Assembly (NCBI GenBank): GCA_963732855.1
Contig: CAVTBB010000005.1
Coordinates: forward strand, 558,001-622,000
DNA length: 64,000 nt
Direction of reading: 5' to 3'
From: DASXVU01 sp963732855
GTDB taxonomy: Archaea; Thermoplasmatota; Thermoplasmata; Methanomassiliicoccales; UBA472
Under the pieces are notes generated by a model, which saw only the letters and a list, made by a program, of their open reading frames with translations, did not search any database and was not told the origin of the DNA. Both the position numbers and the translations under genes were made by a program. Positions 9,715 through 17,965 of the stretch are shown here, piece by piece (positions within the stretch are counted from its first letter, which is position 1; every line of letters begins with the position of its first letter).

Positions 9715-9983
9715 GAGAGCCTCGGCCCCCTGACGTAGTCCTCGTATGTGTCCATCATCGCACGCAGCTTTGCCGGGTCGAACTCCTGGCCCACCTGATC
9801 CTCGCGCAGTACATCGTTCACCGGCACGGGGTTGAAATCGTACTCGGTTAGTCCGGGCGCTTCATCCAGCACAGAGAAATTATTTAGAATGTCCTCGAGA
9901 TCCTGGGCGAACTTCTTCAGCTCCTCATCAGTCAGCTCCAATCTCGCGACCTTCGCGACCCTTTTCACCTTTTCAATGTCCAT
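9711..9983 (-). CDS. gatC: Asp/Glu-tRNA amidotransferase subunit C
   Basis: 90 residues from MDIEKVKRVAKVARLEL, a typical GatC start; the long upstream extension in the same frame is not homologous to GatC. The protein wraps around the GatA-GatB interface. It has the family features of an N-terminal helix pair and the acidic C-terminal segment NPVPVNDVLREDQV. It is first in the gatCAB operon and diverges from the TPR gene at 10198. Confidence 0.94.
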   Translation of the reverse strand: MDIEKVKRVAKVARLELTDEELKKFAQDLEDILNNFSVLDEAPGLTEYDFNPVPVNDVLREDQVGQEFDPAKLRAMMDTYEDYVRGPRLS

Positions 9984-10157
9984 GCTAGTCAACCCTGCGG
10001 GCCTTCGATGACGGATACCGCATTGACCCGAAGCGACTGCAGTCATGTCAAACTTTCGCACTGATCGACAGGCCCTTACCCACGCAAAAATACAAGCCTT
10101 GTTAACAAATAGCATACGTCCAGCACAGTCCCTAACATCGTCATCCAAAAGAAAACG

Positions 10158-10163
10158 TTTATC
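10158..10163 (+). promoter_or_regulatory. TATA box of the TPR gene
   Basis: TTTATC about 37 nt ahead of the ATG at 10198, consistent with a very short leader. Confidence 0.45.
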
Positions 10164-10197
10164 ACCTATCACAACTTACTGCGGATTAAGTGATCCG

Positions 10198-10689
10198 ATG
10201 GCGGATGATTACGAGAAATTGATGAAGCAGGGATTCCAATCAATGGGCGAGGGCGAATACGCCGCAGCCCTATCCAAGTTCGACAAGGCCATCAAGGCCA
10301 ACCCGACGAGCGCAGAGGCGTATTTGGCCAAGGCCGATGCAGGCGTTCTCGTTCCCAAGGTCACACAGGAAGAAGTCATCGCCCTCTACAACAAGGCGAT
10401 TGAGCTCGAGCCTGACAACCCGTTCATCTACCAAGCGAAAGGCGCTTTCTGTATGGACGTGGGGCTGTTCAACGACGCCGAGGCGGCGTACCTGAAGGCG
10501 TCCGAGAAAGATCCGGAGAACTCGTCCTATTACTACTCGGAGTTCGGTGTGGAATACTTCCGCAAGGCACCGGTCGTCTTCGAACAGCACATGGACGAGA
10601 AGACGATGGAGATCATCACCAAGAAGGCGCTGAAGTACCTGCTCAAGTCCATCAACCTGGACGAGGCAAGTGCAAAGAAGCTTCTATAA
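10198..10689 (+). CDS. Tetratricopeptide repeat protein
   Basis: 163 residues from the ATG at 10198; the upstream in-frame part is not protein-like and contains the promoter. At least three TPR-like helix pairs are visible (YAAALSKFDKAIKANP, AIELEPDNPFIYQAKGAF, NDAEAAYLKASEKDPENS). There is no signal peptide or membrane segment, so it is probably a cytoplasmic scaffold. Partners cannot be inferred. The gatCAB operon lies divergent on one side and a zinc-finger gene convergent on the other. Confidence 0.85.
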   Translation: MADDYEKLMKQGFQSMGEGEYAAALSKFDKAIKANPTSAEAYLAKADAGVLVPKVTQEEVIALYNKAIELEPDNPFIYQAKGAFCMDVGLFNDAEAAYLKASEKDPENSSYYYSEFGVEYFRKAPVVFEQHMDEKTMEIITKKALKYLLKSINLDEASAKKLL

Positions 10690-10706
10690 ACCTCTGAGAA
10701 TTTTCA

Positions 10707-10889
10707 TCAGCGGAGGATCTTATCGTCCTCCCATTTCCTTTTCTCATAGTTCTTTGATGCCGAAGGGCTGCAGTTAGAGCACATCTTTGTTCTAACGTCG
10801 TAATGCCGTTCACAGACCAGCTGTCCGCAGATCGCGCAGGTGAAGCGCGCTGGGCGGCCACAGATGCTGCATTGGCCGATCAGGTCCAT
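10707..10889 (-). CDS. Small zinc-finger protein
   Basis: 60 residues with eight regularly spaced potential ligands: CSIC at 7-10, CAIC at 18-21, CERH near 26-29 and CSNC near 37-40. This resembles a B-box or HIT-type cross-brace that binds two zincs. The tail is basic and charged. The function is unknown; small proteins of this type are common in Thermoplasmata and methanogens. The ATG at 10889 is the only reasonable start. Confidence 0.75.
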   Translation of the reverse strand: MDLIGQCSICGRPARFTCAICGQLVCERHYDVRTKMCSNCSPSASKNYEKRKWEDDKILR

Positions 10890-10941
10890 GAAATATCATT
10901 TGGATAAGGTATGTGATAAAACTTCCGAAATTATGAACGAT

Positions 10942-11676
10942 TCATATGCCGTTCTCTTCATCGGGAGTGGCCGAACATTGTCTTCCTTGAGGTTCTTGAA
11001 GCATCCCTAGATGAGCCAGGCCCTCGGCCACTCCTTCGGAATGAGGGGCTTGACTGATGTAGTCGGCAGCCTCCTTTGCCGGTCCTGAGGCGTTGCCGAC
11101 CGCGATCCCGTAACCGCACTGGGAAAGCATCTTCACATCGTTGTCGGAATCACCAACGGCGACCACCTCGGAGATGTCTATGTCGAGGATCTCGCAAGCC
11201 TTCCTGACCCCGTCCATCTTGCTGTGCCCCGGCTCCATGATATGAATGGCGAAACCAGTGGCCTCGATATCTACGCTCCAATCCTTCAGGACCTCCTTCA
11301 CGGTCTCCAGGTCGAAGGAACGCTTGACCGCTACCTCGGTCTTGCGCCAGTTGTCAGTGAAAAGCCTCTCCACCTCCGGCATCTTGGTCTTGAGGTAGGC
11401 GAACGCCTTGACTGCGTTTCCGTCAGAGTGCAGCTGAAATATCTGTTCCTTGTAGGATACGAGACCGCCGTTCTCAGCGATGACTGGTCCCTTCAGCCCG
11501 ATGAAAGTGGACAGTCCGAACGCCACTGGCAGCACATTACCGGAACATAGCGAGACGGTGTAGCCATTGTCCTGGACCTTTCTCAACGTCTCGATACCAA
11601 GCGTCTGGATGCACTTCTTCTTGTCGGTGATAGTGCCGTCGACGTCGCACACCATCAGCTTGTACTTGGAGTTCAT
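10942..11676 (-). CDS. Phosphoglycolate phosphatase-like HAD hydrolase
   Basis: 244 residues of the Cof-type HAD superfamily, resembling archaeal phosphoglycolate phosphatase (TA0175 type). Motif I is CDVDGTITD (nucleophile Asp near residue 10). Motif II is LCSGN. The motif III lysine lies in the C2 cap region (about GHSKMDGV). Motif IV is VGDSDNDVKML. The last 25 residues are not conserved. It probably clears 2-phosphoglycolate or another small phosphate ester. mptA lies 17 nt upstream on the same strand, so the two may be co-transcribed. Confidence 0.85.
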   Translation of the reverse strand: MNSKYKLMVCDVDGTITDKKKCIQTLGIETLRKVQDNGYTVSLCSGNVLPVAFGLSTFIGLKGPVIAENGGLVSYKEQIFQLHSDGNAVKAFAYLKTKMPEVERLFTDNWRKTEVAVKRSFDLETVKEVLKDWSVDIEATGFAIHIMEPGHSKMDGVRKACEILDIDISEVVAVGDSDNDVKMLSQCGYGIAVGNASGPAKEAADYISQAPHSEGVAEGLAHLGMLQEPQGRQCSATPDEENGI

Positions 11677-11693
11677 TGGGATCTTCCGAAAAT

Positions 11694-12569
11694 TCAGCCG
11701 CGCAGTTCGCCCAGGGTGGTAATCCTCTCGGCGAAGGCGTTGTGCTTGTGTATGGATTCTTCGCTCTCGCTCCTTACGGTCACCAGCGTCTGGTCTGGGA
11801 GTTCCGTGTACTTCATCAAGATACGCTGCAGGTTCTCCCTGACCACATCCTCAACGAACTTCGGGTGGTCGTGCGCTTGGATGACCACCATGGCCTCCTC
11901 GGAACGCTTCAGGATCTCGAACGTAGGGGAGCTGAAAGACGCCTCGGCGATCTCGATCAGGTCGTTGGCCTCTATGCCCAGTTCTTCCGGGATCTCAATC
12001 ATCAGGGTGGCGACGTTCCTCTGGTTATGGGTGATGTTCGGCAGGTCGCTATCCTTGAACCGCAGGTTGCCCCTTTGCAGGTCCTTGACCGTCTCCATGG
12101 CGCAGGGGCACGCGGTCATACCGATGACCTGGACCCCTATCATCTTCTTCAATCCATCGCCCTTTCGGCTGATTGCCTTGGCCATGAGCTTGAAGGACTC
12201 CATCGTCTTCCTGCCGGATGGGACGGTCCGCTCTAAAAAATAGTCGGCCTCGATGTTGACCTCGGAATAGGTTGCATACTCATGCCTCTCAAGAAGGTCC
12301 TTGGCCATGTTGGATGCGAGCTCCTCGATGCCTTTCACAGGCTTGTTGAGGCTCCCCTCCACGACATCGGTAATGACCTCTAGGTTGCGGGAAAGGTGCG
12401 AGCCCCTTTGCTCGGATGGCAGGTCGACGAAGACGTCGAACGTACATGTAAGTGTGACCAGATGACCAGCGCGATCCACCGCTACAGGTTTCTTGACGCC
12501 TGTGACGCCGACCCTGGTCAGCATGAACCCGTTCGTAAGCCGCCTGTTTTGGACATCACTCAACTGCAT
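11694..12569 (-). CDS. mptA: GTP cyclohydrolase MptA (archaeal, FolE2-like)
   Basis: 291 residues from the ATG at 12569 (MQLSDVQN), which matches the MptA start DVQN...RVGVxGVKKP. A TATA box (12600-12608) about 35 nt ahead excludes the longer frame. MptA is the Fe(II)-dependent enzyme that turns GTP into 7,8-dihydroneopterin 2',3'-cyclic phosphate, the first step to methanopterin. FolE2-family signatures include RGSHLSRN and the metal-binding GMTACPCA. This supports use of tetrahydromethanopterin-type cofactors by the host. Confidence 0.93.
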   Translation of the reverse strand: MQLSDVQNRRLTNGFMLTRVGVTGVKKPVAVDRAGHLVTLTCTFDVFVDLPSEQRGSHLSRNLEVITDVVEGSLNKPVKGIEELASNMAKDLLERHEYATYSEVNIEADYFLERTVPSGRKTMESFKLMAKAISRKGDGLKKMIGVQVIGMTACPCAMETVKDLQRGNLRFKDSDLPNITHNQRNVATLMIEIPEELGIEANDLIEIAEASFSSPTFEILKRSEEAMVVIQAHDHPKFVEDVVRENLQRILMKYTELPDQTLVTVRSESEESIHKHNAFAERITTLGELRG

Positions 12570-12599
12570 GGTATCACTAGCGCCGTCATTCAGGCTGTG

Positions 12600-12608
12600 T
12601 ATTAAAAA
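12600..12608 (-). promoter_or_regulatory. TATA box of mptA
   Basis: Minus-strand TTTTTAATA about 35 nt ahead of the ATG at 12569; it fixes the start choice. Confidence 0.6.
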
Positions 12609-12650
12609 CCTCTCGTTTGCGACCATTCAAACTGTTGGGCGATCAGGGGG

Positions 12651-13754
12651 TCAGAGCTTGATCAGCTTATAGTCCCGGGAACCCAGTCCCAATTTCTCCG
12701 CGTACTCGAGCTGCACTGTCCAATCGAAATCGTGCATGGCACGTATTTTGTCCACTCCCGGGCCCAGGGGCTTCTTGATCCGGGTGTTGGCGATCGACGT
12801 CTCGGAGTTGATCAGGTCGGCGCAAGCCTGGTCTATGGCGACGATGTCCTTGGACGCCACGATCCCGATGTCCGGCACGACCGGTCTGTCGCTCCAGCCC
12901 GCACAATCGCACAGCGGCGTGAAGTCCATCACGAACGTCATGAATCCGATACGATTCGCCTTTCCCTGCATCAACCCGTAGCAGTATTCGACGATCTTCT
13001 CCTGGATGGCAGTGGGGTCGGTCCATTCCCCGGGATTGATGGCCTCGTTCTCGCAAACGATATAGCACTCACCGCAACCAACGCATTTTTCCTTGTCGAT
13101 AACGGCCTTCTTCCTGGTTATCCTGATTGCCTGTTCTGGGCAGTTCTTGGCGCAAGTCCCACAACCGATGCAGTCCTCTGAATTCACCTCAGGATGGACA
13201 TCGTGATGCATCTCCAGTTTGCCAGCCCGCGAACCGAATCCCATACCCAGATTCTTCATCGCCCCGCCGAACCCGGTCATCATATGTCCTTTGAAATGCG
13301 ACACCACCATTATGCTGTCCGCCAAAACCGCGGCGGAGCCGACCTTCACCGTCTTGCATCGCTTCAGATTGACTGGGATCTCGACCTGGTCCGTTCCCTT
13401 GAGCCCGTCCGCGATGATGACCGGGGCGTTTACCACCGGGTAACAGAACCCGTGCTTGGCCGCGACGTATGTATGGTCAACTGCGTTCGCTCTCATTCCG
13501 GAGTAGAGAGTGTTACTGTCCGTGATGAACGGTTTCCCGCCCGAGTTCGCCACCAGGTCCACTACCTTGGCCACGAACTGCGGTCTCAGGTAGGTCGTGT
13601 TCCCCGCCTCACCGAAGTGTGTCTTGACTGCCACCAGGTCACCCTTGGAAAAGGTCTGGTTCAATCCCGCCTTCTTGTAGAGCCTGGTTATCTTGTTGAT
13701 TACGTTGTCCTTGACACCTTGGGCCCTCAGATTTGCGAAATACACTTCAGACAT
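12651..13754 (-). CDS. DUF362 protein with two [4Fe-4S] ferredoxin motifs
   Basis: 367 residues from the ATG at 13754 (MSEVYFANLR), which has a GGAGGGAG ribosome site and a TATA-like TCTTATAGG (13784-13791) ahead. The N-terminal two thirds are the DUF362 fold (KTHFGEAGNTTYLRP; MVVSHFKGH...GGAMKNLGMG). Near residues 190-235 are two ferredoxin motifs, CIGCGTCAKNCP and CVGCGECYIVC. These proteins are usually annotated as uncharacterised Fe-S proteins. An electron-transfer or metallo-assembly role is plausible but not shown. Confidence 0.88.
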   Translation of the reverse strand: MSEVYFANLRAQGVKDNVINKITRLYKKAGLNQTFSKGDLVAVKTHFGEAGNTTYLRPQFVAKVVDLVANSGGKPFITDSNTLYSGMRANAVDHTYVAAKHGFCYPVVNAPVIIADGLKGTDQVEIPVNLKRCKTVKVGSAAVLADSIMVVSHFKGHMMTGFGGAMKNLGMGFGSRAGKLEMHHDVHPEVNSEDCIGCGTCAKNCPEQAIRITRKKAVIDKEKCVGCGECYIVCENEAINPGEWTDPTAIQEKIVEYCYGLMQGKANRIGFMTFVMDFTPLCDCAGWSDRPVVPDIGIVASKDIVAIDQACADLINSETSIANTRIKKPLGPGVDKIRAMHDFDWTVQLEYAEKLGLGSRDYKLIKL

Positions 13755-13841
13755 TCTGCTCCCTCCATTTGGTATAGCTCGCTGCCTATAAGATTTCACA
13801 GGCCCGACACCGATTAATAGCGAGGAGGGAATCCCGACCTT

Positions 13842-14486
13842 ATGATCTGCGGGGTGGACGAGGCGGGACGTGGGCCGGTGCTAGGTCCGATGGTGGTGGC
13901 GGCAGTGGCCATCGAGGACGACGCCCCGTTGAGATTGATGCAGGTCCGCGACTCCAAGAAGCTCACCCCAGCCCGCCGGGAGGAACTTGCCGCCAAGATA
14001 ACCGATTCGTGCCGGGTGGAATACCGTGTCATCGGCCACGAAGAGATCGACAGGCGCGGGACTAAGGTCTCATTGAACGAGCTGGAGGCGGTCGCGTTCG
14101 CTGAGCTGATCGATCGAGTGAAGGCGGAAGTGGTGTATGTGGATGCCTGCGATGTCAATGAGAGACATTTTCGCCAGATGGTCAGCGGAAGGCTGAGTTA
14201 TAATCCCCAGATGGTATGCGAGCACAAGGCTGATGACCATTACCCGATAGTATCCGCGGCCTCCATAATCGCCAAGACCAACCGGGACCGGATCGTCTCC
14301 GAAATGCAGACGGAGATAGGCCAGGAGATAGGATCAGGGTATGCCTCTGATCCGATAACGAGAACTTTTCTGCAAAAGTGGATAAAGGAGAACGGGGATT
14401 TGCCGCCCTATACGCGTAGGTCATGGGCTACGGCCAAAGATGCCCTAAGCTTATCCAAGAACGCGAAATTGACCGACTGGGATTGA
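13842..14486 (+). CDS. rnhB: Ribonuclease HII
   Basis: 214 residues. It removes RNA from RNA-DNA hybrids and single ribonucleotides from DNA. The active-site DEAGRGPVLGPMV lies at residues 6-18, with DSKKLTPARR, a third acidic residue in YVDACDVN, and HKADDHYPIVSAASIIAK. The C-terminus (KLTDWD) vaguely recalls the PCNA-binding tail of archaeal RNase HII but lacks the glutamine, so I do not call it. The stop is 4 nt from the SCP2 gene, so the two form an operon. Confidence 0.96.
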   Translation: MICGVDEAGRGPVLGPMVVAAVAIEDDAPLRLMQVRDSKKLTPARREELAAKITDSCRVEYRVIGHEEIDRRGTKVSLNELEAVAFAELIDRVKAEVVYVDACDVNERHFRQMVSGRLSYNPQMVCEHKADDHYPIVSAASIIAKTNRDRIVSEMQTEIGQEIGSGYASDPITRTFLQKWIKENGDLPPYTRRSWATAKDALSLSKNAKLTDWD

Positions 14487-14490
14487 TTGA

Positions 14491-14823
14491 ATGCCGGTAA
14501 AAGATCTTCTGGAAGAAACCATCGCCAAGTTCAATGCGAAGGTAGAGAAAGACGAGGCCTTGCAAAAGGAGCTCGGGTGCGTCAAGAAGAAGGCCAATAT
14601 GGACTTGTGCACGGAGAGCTACTCGTTCGAACTGTCCTGCAACAAGATCCATTCCTTTAAAGAGGGTTTGGTCGACTGCCCCGACATCACAATAATATCG
14701 GACCCGAAGACCGTAGAGGACCTGATCACCGGCAAGATGAAACCGATGAAAGCCTGGGCGCTCAAGAAGATCAAGATAAAGGGATCCTTGGAGGACGTCA
14801 TGCGCCTCCGCAAGTTCTTCTGA
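14491..14823 (+). CDS. SCP2 sterol-carrier-like protein
   Basis: 110 residues matching the small SCP2 fold: an N-terminal helix, a beta-sheet and the segment DITIISDPKTVEDLITGKMKP followed by AWALKKIKIKGSLEDVMRL. Members bind hydrophobic ligands or lipids. In archaea the ligand is unknown. It lies 4 nt behind rnhB and is probably co-transcribed, with no evident functional link. Confidence 0.85.
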   Translation: MPVKDLLEETIAKFNAKVEKDEALQKELGCVKKKANMDLCTESYSFELSCNKIHSFKEGLVDCPDITIISDPKTVEDLITGKMKPMKAWALKKIKIKGSLEDVMRLRKFF

Positions 14824-15074
14824 ACTGTTTATTTCTTGATGGCGAGGGAACCATGCGCTCCGCCACGAGGATTCCCATGCTAGCAATGGCCTCGTGAAAA
14901 ATACCAGGCGGGTGACATGTGACATAGAAGCTAGCTAGGATCGGTCAAGATACCTGATAAATATTCGAACACGGAGGTTATGGAAAAGGCCTCTTACATG
15001 ATGCCCCATTAGCCACCAGTCACCTGGATTCACCAAGAAGGGCAGGAATCTGGTTCCAATAGAAGTTAGGAAAC

Positions 15075-15081
15075 CTTTATC
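15075..15081 (+). promoter_or_regulatory. TATA box of the initiator tRNA
   Basis: CTTTATC about 35 nt ahead of the mature tRNA. The rest of 14824-15112 (289 nt) shows no other recognisable element. Confidence 0.5.
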
Positions 15082-15112
15082 TAAGGCTTCTCAATTAGGT
15101 CTACTCCACAAT

Positions 15113-15190
15113 AGCGGGGTAGGGTAGCCAGGACATCCCGTCGGGCTCATAACCCGGAGACCGATCGTTCAAATCGATCCCCCGCTACCA
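15113..15190 (+). tRNA. Initiator tRNA-Met (CAT)
   Basis: A 75-nt cloverleaf plus encoded CCA (15188-15190). The acceptor stem is AGCGGGG paired with CCCCGCT, discriminator A. The anticodon CAT is at 15148-15150 in loop CTCATAA. The anticodon stem carries three G:C pairs (GGG/CCC) directly above the loop, the hallmark of the initiator. The first pair is A1:U72. The T arm is GATCG-TTCAAAT-CGATC. No intron is present. Confidence 0.96.
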
Positions 15191-15302
15191 TTTTCTAATA
15201 AATTCATACCAGAAGTCGTTCCGACCCGAGCGTCCATCGACGGTCACAAACAAATACGCCGTAACGCATTACCTCCCGAGCCATTCAAGGAACAGGTGTC
15301 GA

Positions 15303-16877
15303 ATGCCAAAGGTAGATGTTCTGATCATTGGCGCTGGGGTCACCGGTGCGGGAATCGCCAGGGACCTGTCGATGCGAGGAGCGTCCGTAATGCTTCTAGA
15401 CAGAGGTGACTTCTGCTCCGGGGCCTCAGGTGCGAACCACGGCATGCTCCACAGCGGAGCTAGATACGCGGTCAAGGACCCTGAATCGGCAAAGGAGTGC
15501 GCCACAGAGGCCAACGTCCTAAGAAAGATAGCGGCCCCTTTCATCGAGGACCTGGGCGGCCTTTTCGTTTCATTGCCTGAGGATGACTACGGATTCGCCG
15601 AAAAATTCAAACGCGGCTGTTCCAACGCCGGGGTGGAAGCCCGGGAACTGGATGTAGGAGAGGCGAGGGAGATGGAGCCGTCCCTTAGTGGCGATATGGT
15701 CCGGGCATTCTGGGTCGATGACGGATCGATCGACCCGTTCGGCCTGACCCTGGCCAACATCGAGGATGCGAGAGCCAAGGGAGTAAAGGTCCGCAACAAT
15801 TGCGAGATCGTGGGACTGGAGGTCAAGGACTACTCCATCGATGCGGTTCGGTTCAAAGATCACCGCAGTGGTATCATCGAATCGGTGAACCCGAGCGTCG
15901 TCGTCAACGCCGCCGGGGCCTGGTCGTCCGCCATTGCCAGCATGGCCGGTCAAAAACTGTCTCTGAGGATCGACAAGGGAAGCATGGTCGTACTCAATGG
16001 CAGGCTCTGCCGTATGCTGGTGAATCGCCTAAGGCCTCCCGCAGACGGTGACATCGTTGTTCCAAATCACTCGTCCACGATCATCGGCACCACCTCCAAT
16101 GGAGTGACGTCAGGAGATGGGAACGGACCTACAGAGGCAGAGGTCTCATTCCTGCTACGGGAAACGGCGAAAGTGGTTCCAGGCATCGCAAGTGCCCGGG
16201 CGGTCCGTGCCTATTGCGGGGTCCGACCCCTAATCCCGGCGGGCGGGGGAGGGCGGTCCGCCAGCCGCAACTTCAAGGTCATCGATCATGCCGGCTCCGG
16301 CATCGACAACCTGGTGAGCGTGATCGGAGGCAAGCTGACGACTTATCGGCTCATGGCAGAGAAGGTCACAGATGTTGCCTGCCAAAAGATCAACAACAGT
16401 AACAAGTGCCGCACCGCCAAGGAGATCATCTCGGAAATGCCTATTATTGATTCCGTTCCTGGCATCCATGATATGGCGCTTCTGCGCATGGCCAAGAAGA
16501 ACGGATCTGCATATCAGAACGTCCTGGAGCAATGCGTTTCATATCCACGTGGCAAGGAAGAAGTGTGCACCTGCGAAAGGGTCTTGCGCGGTGAGATCCA
16601 ATACCACCTGAAGAAAGGGGATGCACGCAATGCCTCCGACTTGATCAAACGAACCAGGGTCGGAATGGGCTACTGTCAGGGAGGATTGTGTATGCTCGGC
16701 CTCATGTCGGCGGCGATGGGCGTGTCCAAGACCGCCCCTATCGAATACATCGATAGTTTCCTGAGCGAGCGCACCAAGGGCCTGCCCCCGGTCCTTGTGG
16801 GGGAGCAACTCCGACAGGAAATGTTCAAGGCCCACCTGCTTCGCGGCGTTTATGGCATCAGGGAGGAATCCAGATGA
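15303..16877 (+). CDS. glpA: Anaerobic glycerol-3-phosphate dehydrogenase subunit A
   Basis: 524 residues. The N-terminal FAD-binding motif is IIGAGVTGAGIARD (residues 7-20), followed by a DAO-type oxidoreductase fold with RAYCGVRPL and GGKLTTYRLMAE. The C-terminal bfd-like Fe-S domain has CTCERVLRGEI and GYCQGGLC. It oxidises sn-glycerol-3-phosphate to dihydroxyacetone phosphate and passes electrons to GlpB and GlpC. AGGTG lies ahead of the ATG at 15303. The stop overlaps the glpB start by 4 nt. It resembles the bacterial operon, so ancestral transfer is likely. Confidence 0.94.
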   Translation: MPKVDVLIIGAGVTGAGIARDLSMRGASVMLLDRGDFCSGASGANHGMLHSGARYAVKDPESAKECATEANVLRKIAAPFIEDLGGLFVSLPEDDYGFAEKFKRGCSNAGVEARELDVGEAREMEPSLSGDMVRAFWVDDGSIDPFGLTLANIEDARAKGVKVRNNCEIVGLEVKDYSIDAVRFKDHRSGIIESVNPSVVVNAAGAWSSAIASMAGQKLSLRIDKGSMVVLNGRLCRMLVNRLRPPADGDIVVPNHSSTIIGTTSNGVTSGDGNGPTEAEVSFLLRETAKVVPGIASARAVRAYCGVRPLIPAGGGGRSASRNFKVIDHAGSGIDNLVSVIGGKLTTYRLMAEKVTDVACQKINNSNKCRTAKEIISEMPIIDSVPGIHDMALLRMAKKNGSAYQNVLEQCVSYPRGKEEVCTCERVLRGEIQYHLKKGDARNASDLIKRTRVGMGYCQGGLCMLGLMSAAMGVSKTAPIEYIDSFLSERTKGLPPVLVGEQLRQEMFKAHLLRGVYGIREESR

Positions 16878-17965
16878 GGCATCTCGATCCGGTCAGGACC
16901 GAATTCCTGGTCATTGGAGGCGGAGCGGCCGGGATGTTAGTAGCGACCTACATCTCGGAACGCAGGAGGGACGTGGCGATGGTCGATACTGGCACCTCCT
17001 GCACCGCACTCTCCACAGGATGCTTCAATGGGACGGGGATAAACGAGGACATGCTGGACTTCCTGTTGCCCAGGCTCATGTCCAACGGCCTGAGCATGAT
17101 CCGTTATGGGGAACAGATGCTCCTTCTGGGCAACGCCGGTAACCGATACCGGTGCAGACTAGCTCCACAATACACCGCGCTTGGGACACTGGAATCAATG
17201 CAGCAGTCCAGGCTTGCCGTGGTCGGCATTGAGGGCAATTCGGAGGTGGACCCGGAACTGATCTGCTCCCTGCTGAGGCAGGATGCTGGTCTCAAGGCGG
17301 ACCCAGTGCACATCCCTAATAAGGGAAGGATGTCCCTCAACGCCTTGTGCGATGCATTGAGACAAGTGGATGCAGATTCCATCATGTTGCCGCCACTTTT
17401 CCCGCTTCGTGATTACAATGCTGCCATGCTCGAGCTGAACGAGCGCACTGGACGTATTGTGTTCGAACCGGTCACTCCCCTGTCTCTGCCAGGATTGAGG
17501 TTGGCTGAGGCAATGCACGAAATGGTCTCGATCAGTGGCTGCCGGGTCATGGACCATCGAAGGGTGACCAAACTGATCCAGATCGGAGGCCGGTATGATA
17601 CCGCGATCGTCCAGACCCCGGGTACGACCCAGGAGATCAACTTCTCTACCCTGATCATCGCCGGCGGGAACGCCATAGGGCCGGGCCTGTCGATCTCCGG
17701 CAAAGAGGTGACCGACCCGTTCGAGGCATTCGGCATCACCCGCAAGCAGGAGAGCCAGGTAGGTCAGCCGATCACCCGGGCGCTGTCCTCTGGATACGAA
17801 GTAGACGGCAGATACCGAGTCATCATGAACAACGGCAATTCGGCAGAGAATGTCTTTGCCTGCGGGGCCGCCTTGGCTGGAATATCGTATCCTCTGGGCA
17901 AAGGGCTGCTTGATACCCTTGACACGGCCTGGGATGCCGCACACTACGCAGAGGTATCCAGATGA
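16874..17965 (+). CDS. glpB: Anaerobic glycerol-3-phosphate dehydrogenase subunit B
   Basis: 363 residues with an N-terminal flavin-binding FLVIGGGAAGMLVATY (about residues 11-26), an ALSTGCFNGTG segment and the C-terminal second flavin-type glycine motif FACGAALAGISYPLGKG. In GlpABC this subunit links GlpA to the Fe-S subunit. It overlaps both neighbours by 4 nt (ATGA). It is the most divergent subunit, as is usual for GlpB. Confidence 0.9.
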   Translation: MRHLDPVRTEFLVIGGGAAGMLVATYISERRRDVAMVDTGTSCTALSTGCFNGTGINEDMLDFLLPRLMSNGLSMIRYGEQMLLLGNAGNRYRCRLAPQYTALGTLESMQQSRLAVVGIEGNSEVDPELICSLLRQDAGLKADPVHIPNKGRMSLNALCDALRQVDADSIMLPPLFPLRDYNAAMLELNERTGRIVFEPVTPLSLPGLRLAEAMHEMVSISGCRVMDHRRVTKLIQIGGRYDTAIVQTPGTTQEINFSTLIIAGGNAIGPGLSISGKEVTDPFEAFGITRKQESQVGQPITRALSSGYEVDGRYRVIMNNGNSAENVFACGAALAGISYPLGKGLLDTLDTAWDAAHYAEVSR

